Below are positions 9,301 through 17,566 of a stretch of 64,000 nucleotides of DNA, piece by piece. Made by a program: the position numbers and the translations under genes. The DNA lies in assembly GCF_019097595.1 (NCBI RefSeq), contig NC_080711.1:17912928-17976927 (forward strand), given 5' to 3'. The stretch comes from Hemibagrus wyckioides. Taxonomy: Eukaryota; Chordata; Actinopteri; Siluriformes; Bagridae. Every line of letters begins with the position of its first letter. Position 1 is the first letter of the stretch. A model generated the notes under the pieces. The model saw only the letters and a program-made list of their open reading frames with translations, did no database searches and had not been told where the DNA came from.

Positions 9301-10515
9301 CATTAAGTCCTGTAAGTTGTGAGGTGAGGCCTCTATAGATTGAGATCTGGGGAATTTGGAGGCCAAGTCAACACCTCAAACTCATTGTTGTACTCATCAA
9401 ACCATTCCTGAACCATTTTTGCTTTGTGGCATGGCGCATTGTCATGCTGAAAGAGGTCCCAGCCATCAGGGAATACCGTTTCCATGAAAGGGTGTAACAA
9501 TGCTTAGGTAGGTTGTACGTGTCAAAGTAACATCCAGCTGGTTGTCCACTGTTCCTTCCTTGGACCACTTTTGATAGATACTGACCACTGCAGACCAGAA
9601 ACACCCCACAAGAGCTGTGGTTTTGGAGATGCTCTGATCCAGTGGTCTAGCCATCACAATTTAGCCCTTGTCAAACTCACTCAAATCCTTACACTTGCCC
9701 ATTTTTCCTGCTTCTAACACATCAACTTTGAGGACAAAATGTTCACTTGCTGCCTCTAATATATCCCACCCACTAACAGGTACCATGATGAGGAGATCAT
9801 CAGTCTTATTCACGTCACCTGTCACTGGTCATAATGTTATGGCTGATTAGTGTACATACAGCATGGTACAGAAGTCTGAAACTATTTGAAAGGTTACATA
9901 AACAGTTTTAGTACTTTAAAGATTTTTCAACCAAACAAATATCTTGGATATTCAAGATTTCAAGCAATCACTATTGAAACTTAAAATTTGTGACAATGTA
10001 CATGCCTCTTATCGTTCTTTTGAAGCACATGTTCAGGCGACTTTGATGGATTTATTGGGTTTTACACAAATTTGTGTAGTCCATGTCAGCTTGAGTGAGC
10101 GCTGTCATTAAAAAGGAGACTTCCCAATTATGAAATCCCTGAAAATATTTCTAAGCTTTTTTACATTTCACTCAGGTTATTACTGACTCTACAATTTGTA
10201 ATGAAAGCTTTGTATTAAATTTTTACTTGTGGTTTTTTGGTCCTCACTGTAGGTTTTAATGGATCTGAATAAGTGGAGCCTAAAACAAAACCAAATATTT
10301 CTTAGCATCATTTGACATTTTAAAAAATGACTACCTTTTTTAGTATGCCTGGTTTTATTTGAAGACATTTTTGTACTCATAAGCTTCTCATCCTGCAGTT
10401 GGTCGAGGCTCTGAAGGAACAAGAGGAAATCAACTTCCGGCTCCGTCAGTACATGGATAAGATCATCCTGGCTATACTGGACCACAATCCCTCCATCCTG
10501 GAAATCAAGCACTAG
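1386..10515 (+). CDS. rab11fip4: Rab11 family-interacting protein 4, 3' part of the gene (10 exons)
   Basis: Ten exons with GT/AG boundaries join at 1386-1520, 1661-1696, 3808-3907, 5707-5810, 6196-6336, 7197-7278, 7452-7589, 8669-8818, 8961-9104 and 10399-10515. Together they give 1147 nt and 381 residues plus TAG in one unbroken frame. Residues about 85-340 are rich in E, K, L and Q heptads (long coiled coil). Residues 344-381 form the Rab11-binding domain, with [20 protein letters not shown] and a C-terminal EIKH. Known for the family: class II FIPs dimerise through the coiled coil, bind Rab11-GTP (and Arf6) and act on recycling endosomes and at the cytokinetic furrow; zebrafish Rab11fip4 has been linked to retinal development. 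FIP4 is preferred over FIP3 because the tail ends in [13 protein letters not shown]. The EF-hand N-terminal exons are upstream of the window, so the gene is partial here. I cannot say whether this is the a or b teleost paralogue. Confidence 0.95.
1661..1696 (+). CDS. rab11fip4: rab11fip4 exon 2 in window (36-nt microexon)
   Basis: A tcag acceptor ends at 1660 and a perfect gtaagt donor starts at 1697. It encodes [13 protein letters not shown] across both junctions (residues 45-57). Being 36 nt and in phase 2 on both sides, it could be skipped without breaking the frame. The S/T- and basic-rich peptide looks like a linker with possible phosphorylation sites (inference). Confidence 0.9.
3095..3497 (+). 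repeat. Degenerate interspersed repeat, relative of 24770-24955 and 29165-29595
   Basis: Shares 'gagatgcttttctgctcacc' with 29270-29295 and a 'tgaagctcttgatctgtatc' block with 24875-24895 and 29535-29555. The other two copies end near 'aataaagtg'. This tail is typical of fish Tc1-like relics with an ...AATAAAGTGGCC end. It is intronic in rab11fip4. Confidence 0.45.
3498..3566. repeat. (TA)n-(GT)n microsatellite
   Basis: About 25 TA units (3498-3548) followed by about 9 GT units, directly abutting the left arm of the perfect palindrome at 3561-3686. Confidence 0.95.
3561..3686. repeat. Perfect 126-bp palindrome with (TA)n centre
   Basis: The left 50 bases (3561-3610) are the exact reverse complement of 3637-3686. 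The 26-bp centre (3611-3636) is itself a palindromic GTATA...TATAC run, so the whole 126 bp is perfectly self-complementary around 3623.5. It lies in the intron between exons 2 and 3. It could form a cruciform or an RNA hairpin, or could be an assembly fold-back artefact. Confidence 0.97.
3753..3788. repeat. (CT)n microsatellite upstream of exon 3
   Basis: CT dinucleotides interrupted once by an A, about 20 bp upstream of the exon 3 acceptor. It acts as, or sits next to, the polypyrimidine tract. Confidence 0.9.
3808..3907 (+). CDS. rab11fip4: rab11fip4 exon 3 in window
   Basis: The acceptor is ctcacag and the donor gtatgg starts at 3908. The peptide (residues 57-90) is [19 protein letters not shown] followed by an acidic stretch ending DIDITEK. 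This serine-rich acidic linker precedes the main coiled coil and matches the FIP4 family pattern STEDLF-DSI-SC. A long CT-repeat tract (3753-3788) supplies part of the upstream pyrimidine tract. Confidence 0.93.
4258..4354. repeat. (ATCA)n/(CTAT)n tetranucleotide array
   Basis: Five to six ATCA units pass into about 20 CTAT units that run straight to the TA target site of the Tc1 element. A short TATCTATAG remnant continues on the other side at 5603-5610, so the transposon interrupted the array. Confidence 0.95.
4355..5602 (-). mobile_element. Tc1/mariner transposon copy 1, 1248 bp, transposase broken by two stops
   Basis: TA target duplications at 4353-4354 and 5603-5604 flank terminal inverted repeats of about 29 bp starting CACTATATTGCC / CACAATATTGCC (3 mismatches). 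The antisense transposase frame runs from 5552 down to 4437. It has an intact two-HTH DNA-binding region with a GRPRK AT-hook-like motif, but carries TAG at 5064-5066 (TGG in copy 2) and TAA at 4983-4985 (CAA in copy 2). The catalytic blocks [12 protein letters not shown] and [11 protein letters not shown] remain in frame. A pseudogenised DD34E element; about 99% identical by eye to copy 2 outside the deletions. Confidence 0.96.
4437..5552 (-). pseudogene. Tc1 transposase, interrupted by two nonsense changes
   Basis: The frame reads 162 codons from 5552, stops at 5064-5066, stops again at 4983-4985, and is open from 4955 to the natural end (GGPTSY) at 4437. No frameshift is present: 5552, 4985 and 4955 are all in the same phase. 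Both stops are single transitions relative to copy 2. The N-terminal DNA-binding half (HTH1 with [15 protein letters not shown]2 with [14 protein letters not shown]) is complete here, unlike in copy 2. A truncated DNA-binding protein of 162 residues could in principle be made if transcribed. Confidence 0.93.
5707..5810 (+). CDS. rab11fip4: rab11fip4 exon 4 in window
   Basis: The acceptor is aacttag ending at 5706; the donor gtaaac starts at 5811. It encodes residues 91-125 of the coiled coil ([16 protein letters not shown], then [17 protein letters not shown]). The 3' splice site directly follows a (TG)n tract at about 5680-5699 instead of a clean polypyrimidine run. The intron before it carries the Tc1 element at 4355-5602, inserted only about 100 bp upstream of the exon. 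Confidence 0.93.
6164..6192. repeat. (GT)n immediately upstream of exon 5 acceptor
   Basis: 29 nt of pure GT ending one base before the cag of the 3' splice site. It replaces the expected polypyrimidine tract. UG-rich RNA near acceptors is a known binding site for TDP-43/CELF proteins. Confidence 0.97.
6196..6336 (+). CDS. rab11fip4: rab11fip4 exon 5 in window, candidate cassette exon
   Basis: 141 nt, phase 2 on both sides, residues 125-172. The coiled-coil peptide starts [20 protein letters not shown]. The acceptor is gcag at 6192-6195 and is immediately preceded by a 29-nt GT repeat (6164-6192). The donor gtacat is followed by CA repeats (6364-6411). Removing the exon would keep the reading frame. 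Its inclusion cannot be judged from sequence alone. Confidence 0.93.
6364..6411. repeat. (CA)n downstream of exon 5
   Basis: About 23 CA units with one T interruption, starting 27 nt after the exon 5 donor. Complementary to the (GT)n at 6164-6192. Confidence 0.96.
6513..6745. mobile_element. Tc1-like relic
   Basis: Begins 'ccggtcagccacaacactga' and contains 'gggatatattaggcactaag', a recognisable fish Tc1-like pattern (GGTCAGCCATAACATT... family). It is decayed with no open frame. Boundaries are approximate; the right side ends near 'gtctttgtggagtgttccc'. Confidence 0.5.
6780..6912. repeat. Fold-back repeat in rab11fip4 intron
   Basis: The left part (about 6785-6825, gtgtgggtgcaggttttcat) and right part (about 6866-6910, ggttggaatgaaaaattgcac) are imperfect reverse complements, giving a hairpin-like MITE. 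The sequence type (gcaggttttcattccaacc) is a frequent vertebrate/fish repeat. Confidence 0.55.
7197..7278 (+). CDS. rab11fip4: rab11fip4 exon 6 in window
   Basis: A strong acceptor (T-rich tract, then tcccag) ends at 7196 and the donor gtgagt starts at 7279. It encodes residues 172-199 ([20 protein letters not shown], then QTEKLDQ), a regular coiled-coil segment. Length is 82 nt, phase 2 to phase 0. Confidence 0.94.
7452..7589 (+). CDS. rab11fip4: rab11fip4 exon 7 in window
   Basis: The acceptor is gttacag and the donor gtgaga. 46 codons, phase 0 on both sides, residues 200-245. The peptide includes [20 protein letters not shown], a very conserved FIP3/FIP4 coiled-coil block, and ends AMQE. 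A start at 7452 keeps perfect frame continuity with both neighbours. Confidence 0.94.
7590..8668. other. rab11fip4 intron, no distinct feature
   Basis: Mostly AT-rich unique-looking sequence with a short G run at 7690-7705 and the TG repeat at the acceptor. No transposon ends or coding signal recognised. Confidence 0.5.
8669..8818 (+). CDS. rab11fip4: rab11fip4 exon 8 in window
   Basis: The acceptor gtgtgtag ends at 8668 within a short TG repeat; the donor gtagaa starts at 8819. 50 codons, phase 0, residues 246-295. The peptide [20 protein letters not shown] is followed by the linker [15 protein letters not shown] and a return to coiled coil ([12 protein letters not shown]). The GRGRNS linker matches the FIP4 family layout. 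Confidence 0.94.
8961..9104 (+). CDS. rab11fip4: rab11fip4 exon 9 in window
   Basis: The acceptor attctgacag ends at 8960 and the donor gtaatc starts at 9105. 48 codons, residues 296-343. It encodes [20 protein letters not shown], then [20 protein letters not shown] and DNASRDE. This block, just ahead of the Rab11-binding domain, is one of the most conserved parts of FIP4. A Tc1-derived relic follows 45 bp downstream in the next intron. Confidence 0.95.
9149..9852 (-). mobile_element. Tc1-like element, 704 bp, internally deleted
   Basis: Ends are CACTGATCAGGCATAACATT and its near reverse complement at 9825-9852, flanked by TA at 9147-9148 and 9853-9854. The antisense strand carries decayed transposase fragments, including [19 protein letters not shown] and [24 protein letters not shown] segments (N-terminal HTH) and a C-terminal AKGGPTQY. 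The catalytic core is mostly lost. It lies in the last intron of rab11fip4. A related, shorter copy is at 45932-46415. Confidence 0.88.
10399..10515 (+). CDS. rab11fip4: rab11fip4 terminal exon, Rab11-binding domain
   Basis: The acceptor catcctgcag ends at 10398; 38 codons and the stop TAG (10513-10515) follow. The peptide [20 protein letters not shown] then [18 protein letters not shown] is the FIP Rab11-binding domain. The Y361-M362-D363 triad corresponds to the conserved Y-I/M-D core that contacts Rab11 in the family, and the P374 turn and hydrophobic tail are present. All diagnostic positions look intact, so the product should bind Rab11. Confidence 0.97.
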   Translation: MVEALKEQEEINFRLRQYMDKIILAILDHNPSILEIKH

Positions 10516-11338
10516 ATCCGTCCTGATGTAGTAAAGGTTGGCAGTTTGTGCCACCTTGTGGCTGGGGGAGTGAGACACCTCACTCCACATCTGGATCAGG
10601 AGAAAAAACTGATACATCTAGAATATAATGTAAAATATATTCTCCATTGTACATTCAATTTTGTGTACACACACTTCACTGTCTCGATCGTTTCACTTAC
10701 CTCACACAGTGTAGTTCTTCATTAAAGTCAGTCCAGGATGGTTTCTTGTTATTGGCTAAAAGTAGGATAAAATATAAGACTAGTACCACTAACAGCTTCT
10801 GCTTCTACATCGCAGAGCAGCTGCTGATGTCAGAATGCAGTGGCCACAAATTTAACTTCCAGTTTACATGAAACTGGTTAGTTCATGTCTCTGATCAGAC
10901 AGAACCAAACGAACCAATATTTTTCATAATTGTCTATCAAACTGCAGAACCTGCTTCTTACTGCAGTCTTGAGTTTTATTACATCAGTATACACAGGTGT
11001 GTGAAGTCTGGATCTAATCCCTGTAGATGAACTCAGTGCACCTCTAGAACACTGCTCTGAAAAATGTCACGTTACAGAAGAAATGTGATGTATCTCATCG
11101 TCTGATTGAGGTTTTACGAGTTTTATTAAGATCTGTTGTAAAACGTATAGAAATGAGTCCACTTTTAAGTAAAAATATATCGAAATTATTCACAAAAGCA
11201 ACACATCATTGTGCTAGAGGAACAAAATGAGCCATAATCAGTTATTAGACATTACTATTATTACTATTAGACAGGGTTCTTTGTGTCTTATGCCCGATAA
11301 GAAAGGTTTAGACCCCTGATATAACTGCACATGCCTCT

Positions 11339-11378
11339 GTGTGTGTGTGTGTGTGTGTGTGAGTGAGTGAGTGTGTGA
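11339..11378. repeat. (GT)n/(GA) microsatellite
   Basis: GT run with GAGT interruptions in the downstream flank of rab11fip4. Confidence 0.9.
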
Positions 11379-11565
11379 TGGATTATATTTCTTTTCTGTG
11401 GCAATAAGCAAATGCTGAAGGTTCACTATCGTCCTTTAGCTGGAGTCCATAAAAACCTTGATGTTCATAATGAATACTAGCAAGAATACCGTATGACACA
11501 ATACAATAAAATAATGTAAAATTAAAATTAAATTAAATAACATTATTGTCTCCAACAATCTTGGA

Positions 11566-11628
<63 letters not shown>

Positions 11629-11653
11629 GATTGTCGTTGTGGTTTTGTTAAAT

Positions 11654-11687
<34 letters not shown>

Positions 11688-11688
11688 T
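11566..11688. repeat. Paired (ATT)n and (TAA)n arrays
   Basis: About 21 ATT units (11566-11629) and, after 24 bp, about 11 TAA units (11654-11688). The two arrays are reverse complements and could fold into a hairpin. Confidence 0.93.
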
Positions 11689-12238
11689 GCATTAAACAAG
11701 TTTCCAAGGTGATTAAAAAACTAAAACAAATACATAAAATAAAAAAAAGTCATAGAATAAAAGTGCCAGATTTTAAAAATGAAAGAGGAAACCAACCGAA
11801 GCACATGCTAAGTGGCTAAGTGACAGAATCTCACTCACCGAGCAATAGCCGTGTATAGATATATAAAAATGCAACCACCTCACTTTTAAGTATTGTTGAC
11901 AGTATTGTCGGAACATTAGTTCCGACTCACTTAGCTGCTGTAGTGAAGCGCAAACAGCTTCGTGTCTCACATACGCTGCTTGTCTTGTCATGTTAGTGTT
12001 AGCTGAGTGTCTGATTGCTGCCAGCTGACAAACATGAAGAAGTCACTAACCCCCGATTCGACTTCACTTCTAGTTGCCTTGGTTTTTAATGCCGTGTTTA
12101 TCTATGAGACTTTTTTTTTTTGTGTGTGTGATGGTTGATGTGCGTCATGTTTCTGAAGCATCAGATACCTAGCATACATTTCCACGGTGCTAATCAAAGT
12201 AGCTGAGAAATATTTCCACACCTATTCTTCCTCAGTCA

Positions 12239-12541
12239 GTGCCAGCATTCAGTTTGCCAATTGTACACATTAACAGTGCACATGCTCCTTTAAGATCTTC
12301 AAAATTGTTGAAAAATGATGCCGTTGGTGCGACAGGAGAAGTTTCAAAATTGTACTTGTTTCGTCAAACTGGTGATCGGCACATAACTACACTTTTGCAC
12401 AAAGCAGGTTTGTTTACAGGTTTACAGCATGCTGTGTGTCTGCAAGCGGATACTGGATACATTGGTCTTTATTTTGAGAGAGAAAAATATAAATTATACG
12501 ACAGATTATTTTCGTACAAATGGATGTGTAACAGATGTTGA
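12239..12541 (+). other. Unrecognised 100-codon open frame
   Basis: The ORF starts MPAFSLPIVHINSAHAPLRS and ends YKWMCNRC. It is not simple-sequence derived and has mixed composition. No known domain recognised, no obvious splice context. It lies in the presumed 3'UTR/flank of rab11fip4 and may be chance or a TE fragment. Confidence 0.15.
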
Positions 12542-13114
12542 ACCCCTAAAACAGCAACCAAACATATTTTTCTAATCCTCTAATCCATTTTTTCGAAAAA
12601 TGTCAGGCCTACATGGTTGCTGTTATAAAAGTTTAATAAGAATATTAATTATGGATGAAATGTAGTGTTTGGGGACAGAGACACAGAGACGTGTAAACGT
12701 ACATTAGGCTGTTTAACACCTTTGTTACACACCTAGAGCACTCTTATTCCTGCTAATAAGCAGCAATTACACTTCAATAAGAAGTCAGGGGAAGCTGTGT
12801 GTCGGGTGTCAAATAAAGACTAATCGACCTTCCAGCAATAAAATTTTTTTAATTTATTTATGGGGTTTAGATGTGTCCAGGACAGCTGATAGATGTTACT
12901 TGACTCTGCTTGTGTGCTAGCAACCTAGCACAGTATGACTCGCTAGCTGTGGAACTCAACGTAAACTGACTTTCCTGCACATTTCGTCCTTTTTGCTTTA
13001 CATGTACATGGTCTTGTAAGAAGAGAAGTGTGTTCTATTATACAGGGTAGCTTTAAGTGGACTGCCTTCAGCATGGTTGTATATATATTTGTTCCGATTG
13101 GTCACACGTCTCAA

Positions 13115-13555
13115 GCTACGTTCACACATGCAGCGAGTTTAGCGCCACAAGTGACTGTACTATGAAGTAGTACTGGTTGCCATGGCAATAACATTTATCA
13201 GTGCGTGGCACATTCCTCTTGGCTATTAATCTGTTTTCTTGTCGCTAAAACGAACCATTCTGGAGGGAGATTTGGTTTGTGTATAAAATTCAGCAATGTT
13301 TAGCTGCATCATATCATACGAGATGAAGGAGAAGCAGTATGTGCTCTTTGCTACAGATCACATGCGCTCCACTGTCTTTACTCCCATTGGTAGTCGATGC
13401 GCTGTCCAAGTTGATCCAAATTTGCATAAAGTTCTACTTTGATCAGCTTGGCTCATCGCTGGAAACGCCCACTTTTAATCCAGTCACCAATGATCGCTGT
13501 TGCTCTTGTCACCAGAAGTTGTGAAAATGAACGCTCGCTGAGTGGGTGAACGTAG
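13115..13555. mobile_element. MITE-like element with CTACGTTCAC ends, 441 bp
   Basis: Begins ctacgttcacacatgcagcg and ends in the near reverse complement (cgctgagtgggtgaacgtag), giving terminal inverted repeats of about 20 bp with a few mismatches. No transposase. The target duplication is not clear. Similar repeats are common in fish genomes. Confidence 0.65.
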
Positions 13556-14274
13556 CATCACTGAGGCGTCTCGTGCCTGTTAAACTGACTGACTCGAGCG
13601 CTGTGCTATTTGATTACACCCATCGTTCGTGATGTAGATATTTGAAATCTCTCACTACTCACATTTGTATACAGCGACGTTCGAAAAAGCAAGTCAGTGG
13701 AATCGCCCGTCTGTTTATAGCATCTCTAGAACAATAAACTAGCATTTTAGTGAATATGCTAACCCGTAAGCCAATGTTATAATCAACAATGTAAAACACA
13801 AGTGTATTTATAGTTCAACTAAATCAAACCTCACATAAAGAAGCATTCAGTTCTCGCTTGTCCTAGTCGTCAGAGTGAGGCTACTGTGATTGAAGGCAAG
13901 CTAGAACAGTGCAGTTGTGTACGCCTTTTAAAAAAAATAAAAAATAAATAAAAATTAAAAAATGGGCGTGTCCCTTTTGGTAAGATGAATATACTATACA
14001 ATCAAAAAGTGCTCTCACTGTAAATGCCATGAATGTATCACCTCTGTTTTTTTTAACCACTGTGTACCTTTGGTTTATTTTTTATTTATATATTAAAATG
14101 TTACGTGAATGACAGTATTGCAGATGACTGTGTAGTCCACATTACTGCTGTACACAGAAACGCACACTATTGCACAAATCGCATGTAATTAGCCTGGTTT
14201 TTGTTCGTGCTTCTATTTCTGTCTTTTATTAAGGTTTGTTTTTAATAGGAACTTTTTTTTGTATATACATATAC

Positions 14275-14620
14275 CAGTCCCTCCAGGGTTGGACAGATGT
14301 TTTTTGTGATTGTTGTGGCCAAAGATGCTTAATTTGCTGCCATGTTTTATTTCTTTTCTTTTTTTTTTCAAATATTTTCTTTCTTTCTTTTTTTTTTGTG
14401 GAAAACTACACAAATGGGTGAAATCACAAGCACAGGATTCTTTTAAACTCCTTCCAGTGAAGACACGTATGTAATGACTTTCTATGATAGCTGATAGCTA
14501 GTTACTCATGTTTGACGAGCATGAATCGAAGACAGCTTGAAAAATTCTTTTTCAATGTTTATTTAATTATTTTTTTCACATTTATATTTTATGTTATTTT
14601 CTGAAATCCTGGAGGGACTG
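14275..14620. mobile_element. Short MITE with CAGTCCCTCCAGG ends and 6-bp ATATAC duplication
   Basis: The left end CAGTCCCTCCAGGGTT and right end (reverse complement) CAGTCCCTCCAGGATTTC are inverted repeats. ATATAC occurs directly on both sides (14269-14274 and 14621-14626). The internal block 'aaactccttccagtgaagac' recurs at 19710-19735 and, diverged, near 44910-44935. Non-autonomous; superfamily unknown. Confidence 0.75.
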
Positions 14621-14691
14621 ATATACTGTATACGTCTTTCGCTAATTTGCATTGCAGCATTGTTGTAAACTGTACAGTTTGTATTTATGTA

Positions 14692-14725
<34 letters not shown>

Positions 14726-14799
14726 ATTAGCTAAAAAGCAAATCATGTTTTTATTTTTGTTCTATTTTTTTTAACAGTTTTAGCAAGCAGACATTTTCA

Positions 14800-14838
<39 letters not shown>
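14692..14838. repeat. (CA)n and (GT)n tracts in inverted arrangement
   Basis: CA run at 14692-14718 and GT run at 14803-14838, separated by about 85 bp of AT-rich DNA. Confidence 0.92.
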
Positions 14839-14840
<2 letters not shown>

Positions 14841-15250
14841 AGGCTGATCTATACAGCAAAGAGAATTTTGTATCTATAGCTGAATCCTCATATATTAAGG
14901 TGAAAAAAAGTGCTGTCATTGACTGAACTTATGTTAGGCACTTAGTGATAACGTCTCATCAGAACGTCACGTTAGATATTTTGCGCAAATATTTAAAAGT
15001 CCAGTGTTTGCACTAATAACTCAGCACATAGATTAATACAGGTCATTTTGTTTGTTTTGTTTGTTTTTGTAAATGACAAAACAAAACACACTTTCACTAA
15101 CTGATCATTTTAGCAGTGTTTGTTTTTTTGTACGGATTTGATAGATGCTTTCTCACCCCACACAGGCTCAAGTTTTTGTTATATAAAAAAGAAGAAAATA
15201 AAATAAATCAATGTTAATGATCTAGTGACAAACTGCAAATGGAAAACTGT

Positions 15251-15256
15251 AATAAA
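15251..15256 (+). terminator. Candidate poly(A) signal AATAAA for rab11fip4
   Basis: AATAAA followed about 40 bases later by a TTGATGCTTG and T-rich stretch (15292-15316), a plausible downstream GU/U-rich element. Other AATAAA copies exist nearby (for example 15200-15210), so the choice is tentative. Confidence 0.3.
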
Positions 15257-15324
15257 AGCATTTGCATTGGCATGATTTGGCATTTTAATTGGGTTGATGC
15301 TTGTTTTTTTTTTTGGACGAATGG

Positions 15325-15545
15325 ACATTGTTGCAAAGCAGTTTTACAGAAAAATTTAGAATATAAATTATATATGATAAATTTAAATTTATCCCTAATG
15401 AGCTAGCCAGAGGTGATGGTGGGAATAAAGGAAAAACTCCCTGAGATGATGAAGAAGAATCCTTGAGAGTATCCAGACTCCAAAGGGAACCCATCTTCAT
15501 CTGGGTGACACCAGAGAGCGTGATTATAAATCATTTCTCCTTGAT
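15325..15545 (+). repeat. Fish repeat 'AAAGCAGTTTTACAG...GGGTGACACC'
   Basis: Contains 'aaagcagttttacaga', 'tccctaatgagctagccaga', 'gaaaaactccctgagatgat' and 'catctgggtgacacc', diagnostic of a high-copy teleost repeat. Related fragments lie at 55285-55400 (same strand) and at 56735-56850 and 63124-63185 (opposite strand). Class uncertain. Confidence 0.65.
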
Positions 15546-15954
15546 AACTGTGTATTATATAGCCACATGTGTAACCTGGAGCTTTTAAGCAACTTGATGC
15601 ATTGATGAATTGATGAATCTTTTATAAATAGCTGCTTAATAGGAACTTAAACATTTCAGCTCAAATGCATCATAGTTTTAAAATGAATTGATTTGTATAT
15701 CTGCAAGTGAGGATTTTGTTGGCTGTGTCTTCTTCAGCATCGTATTTCAGTTAAATAAATGTGAGAAAAGGAATTCTCTTATCTAGGTGAAAGTCAAGTG
15801 ACGATCAGTGCTGTAATGTTTAAAGCTTACATTAGGTGGCGCTGCTGAAATATGATTCTCTTCTCTCTCTCACGCACGCACACATTTATCACTAGGAACA
15901 ACATATCTAACAGAAATGATCAGTATCTTAAATAACAATACACAGATGATAATG

Positions 15955-16045
15955 ATCTTCATTACACTACAGCGCTGTTGAATGCTGCATTCTGATTGGT
16001 CAGAAGGTGTTGAGTTGTTGTCTATAACAGCAGCTCTGACTGCAA
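15955..16045. repeat. Short repeat 'GCGCTGTTGAATGCTGCATTC'
   Basis: The segment 'tctgattggtcagaaggtgt' with 'ctataacagcagctctgac' is a recurrent fish repeat. Antisense relatives occur at 50268-50325 and 50615-50665 (ctccttctgaccaatcag). Confidence 0.5.
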
Positions 16046-16093
16046 GGTTTATATTAACGTGCTCATATAAAATACTTAGTCATATTTCTAATA

Positions 16094-16935
16094 CAGTGGA
16101 TATAAAAAAAAAATAATTTCAACAAACCCCTGTTTGGGTGGTTGGAGGTTTTGGTGGAATGTTTTTCCCACATTTAATGTGATACAGCGTCCAACAAAAT
16201 TCGAGTGAGAAACATTTTAGGGAAATAAAAAGTGTTGTATAAATGTGCACACCCTTTAAATAATACTTTGTGAAAGCACCTTTTGCTTGTAATACAGCAC
16301 TGAGACTCATCAAGTCTTTCCATGGGTTTTTGATAAGATTAGATCTGAGCTCTTTCCAAAAACGCTGATCTCCTTTTTCCCGAATTCATTCCTTTCTTGA
16401 CTTGTGTTTGTGCTTTGAGTCCTTATCATGCTGGAAATTCTTCTTTATCTTTAGTTGTCTAACAGATTCCTGCGAGTATTTGTGGCAAACTAGATTGGTA
16501 TTTGTATTTCATTCAATGACATTATTATCTGTTTGCCACTTTTAACAACGGATATAGTGACAAAGCAGATTTACAGAGGATATAAAATAATACTTACAAT
16601 TTATTCCTAAAAAGCAATCCAAACCTGACCATGACTAGACCCCTAGCCTTATAGCATAATGCTGGCACCACCATGCTTCACTCTTCTTGGGCTAAGAAGC
16701 TCTCTTGTTTTTGAACCAAACATGTCGTTTAGAATTCTGCCCAAAAAGTTCTCTCAGAATTCCAAATGAAGCCAAAACAATGTCAAGGAAGTCCAAGAGA
16801 AACAGCTTTTTCTTTGGGGTTAATCACAGTCACTTCACTGATGACAGGATTTTGAATGTGATTGGTTTATTTTGGGTAAAGTCATGTTAACCCTATTATA
16901 ACAGGGTGTGCCCATTCATGCAATCAGAATATTGT
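16094..16935 (-). mobile_element. Antisense Tc1-like relic
   Basis: Preceded by TA (16092-16093) and begins CAGTGGATATAAA, a common fish Tc1-like end. On the minus strand a block near 16655-16685 reads VKHGGASIM, matching the transposase KHGGGSxMxWGC motif. A 60-bp piece near 16553-16615 resembles the 15325 repeat and may be a nested fragment. The right end is degenerate and approximate. No intact frame. Confidence 0.6.
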
Positions 16936-16984
16936 AGGTTTTTAAAAAAATGTTGTGTCTCCAAAACATTTGATTTTCACCTGA

Positions 16985-17110
16985 AGAATAAACCTGTATT
17001 TTTGCCAAATATAACATTACAGCACAGTGAAATTCTTTCTTCATTATCCCATCTGAAAGTTGGGGTCAAAGCACAGAGTCAGCCATGATACATCATCTGG
17101 AGCAGATAAG
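16985..17110. repeat. SINE-like fragment 'CACAGAGTCAGCCATGATAC'
   Basis: Shares 'gggtcaaagcacagagtcag' and 'cagccatgataca' with the tRNA-headed repeat at 23345-23535. A truncated relative lacking the head. Confidence 0.45.
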
Positions 17111-17507
17111 ATTAATTAAAATAGTAATAATGTTATTGACACGGTGAGGTTTTCTGTGAGGAGGTGTTTGGTTTGTGTTTTTGCTGATTAACACAGTAGA
17201 TCATAATTTAAGTGCACTCTCAGATTGTCTATCTGGGGGATTAACTGAATAACTGGACCTTCATGCTGCTGCACTTCTGTAGGGTTTTGATATTGCTAAT
17301 AGGGAACTAAGATACTGTTCCTATCTGCCTATAATGTGAACTTTTTGCATGTAGCATTTACATCTAACAGGAAATTTATTAGAAATTCAACAAGCTCTGT
17401 CACACCACCCACTCCAATCCCTGTGAAACAACTACCCCCCATCCCCGTCCCCATACCACCCCCCTCCTCCACATTTAGGTGTTTTTGTCAAGGATTTAAA
17501 TCTCTTT

Positions 17508-17519
17508 TTATTTATTTTT

Positions 17520-17562
<43 letters not shown>

Positions 17563-17566
17563 TTTT
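17508..17566. repeat. (TTTA)n microsatellite
   Basis: About 14 TTTA units after a pyrimidine-rich, C-rich stretch (17400-17470). Confidence 0.95.

Larger units (their letters stand above)
10516..15256 (+). other. rab11fip4: Probable rab11fip4 3'UTR and downstream flank
   Basis: No convincing coding exon follows the stop. Long 3'UTRs are known for mammalian RAB11FIP4, so much of this stretch may be UTR. It contains a GT repeat (11339-11378), paired ATT and TAA arrays (11566-11688), a MITE-like element (13115-13555), a second MITE (14275-14620) and CA/GT tracts (14692-14718, 14803-14838). The transcript end is inferred, not shown. Confidence 0.4.

Noticed and set aside
1386..10515. Assignment to rab11fip3
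   Set aside because: The C-terminal [13 protein letters not shown] and the GRGRNS linker fit FIP4 better than FIP3.
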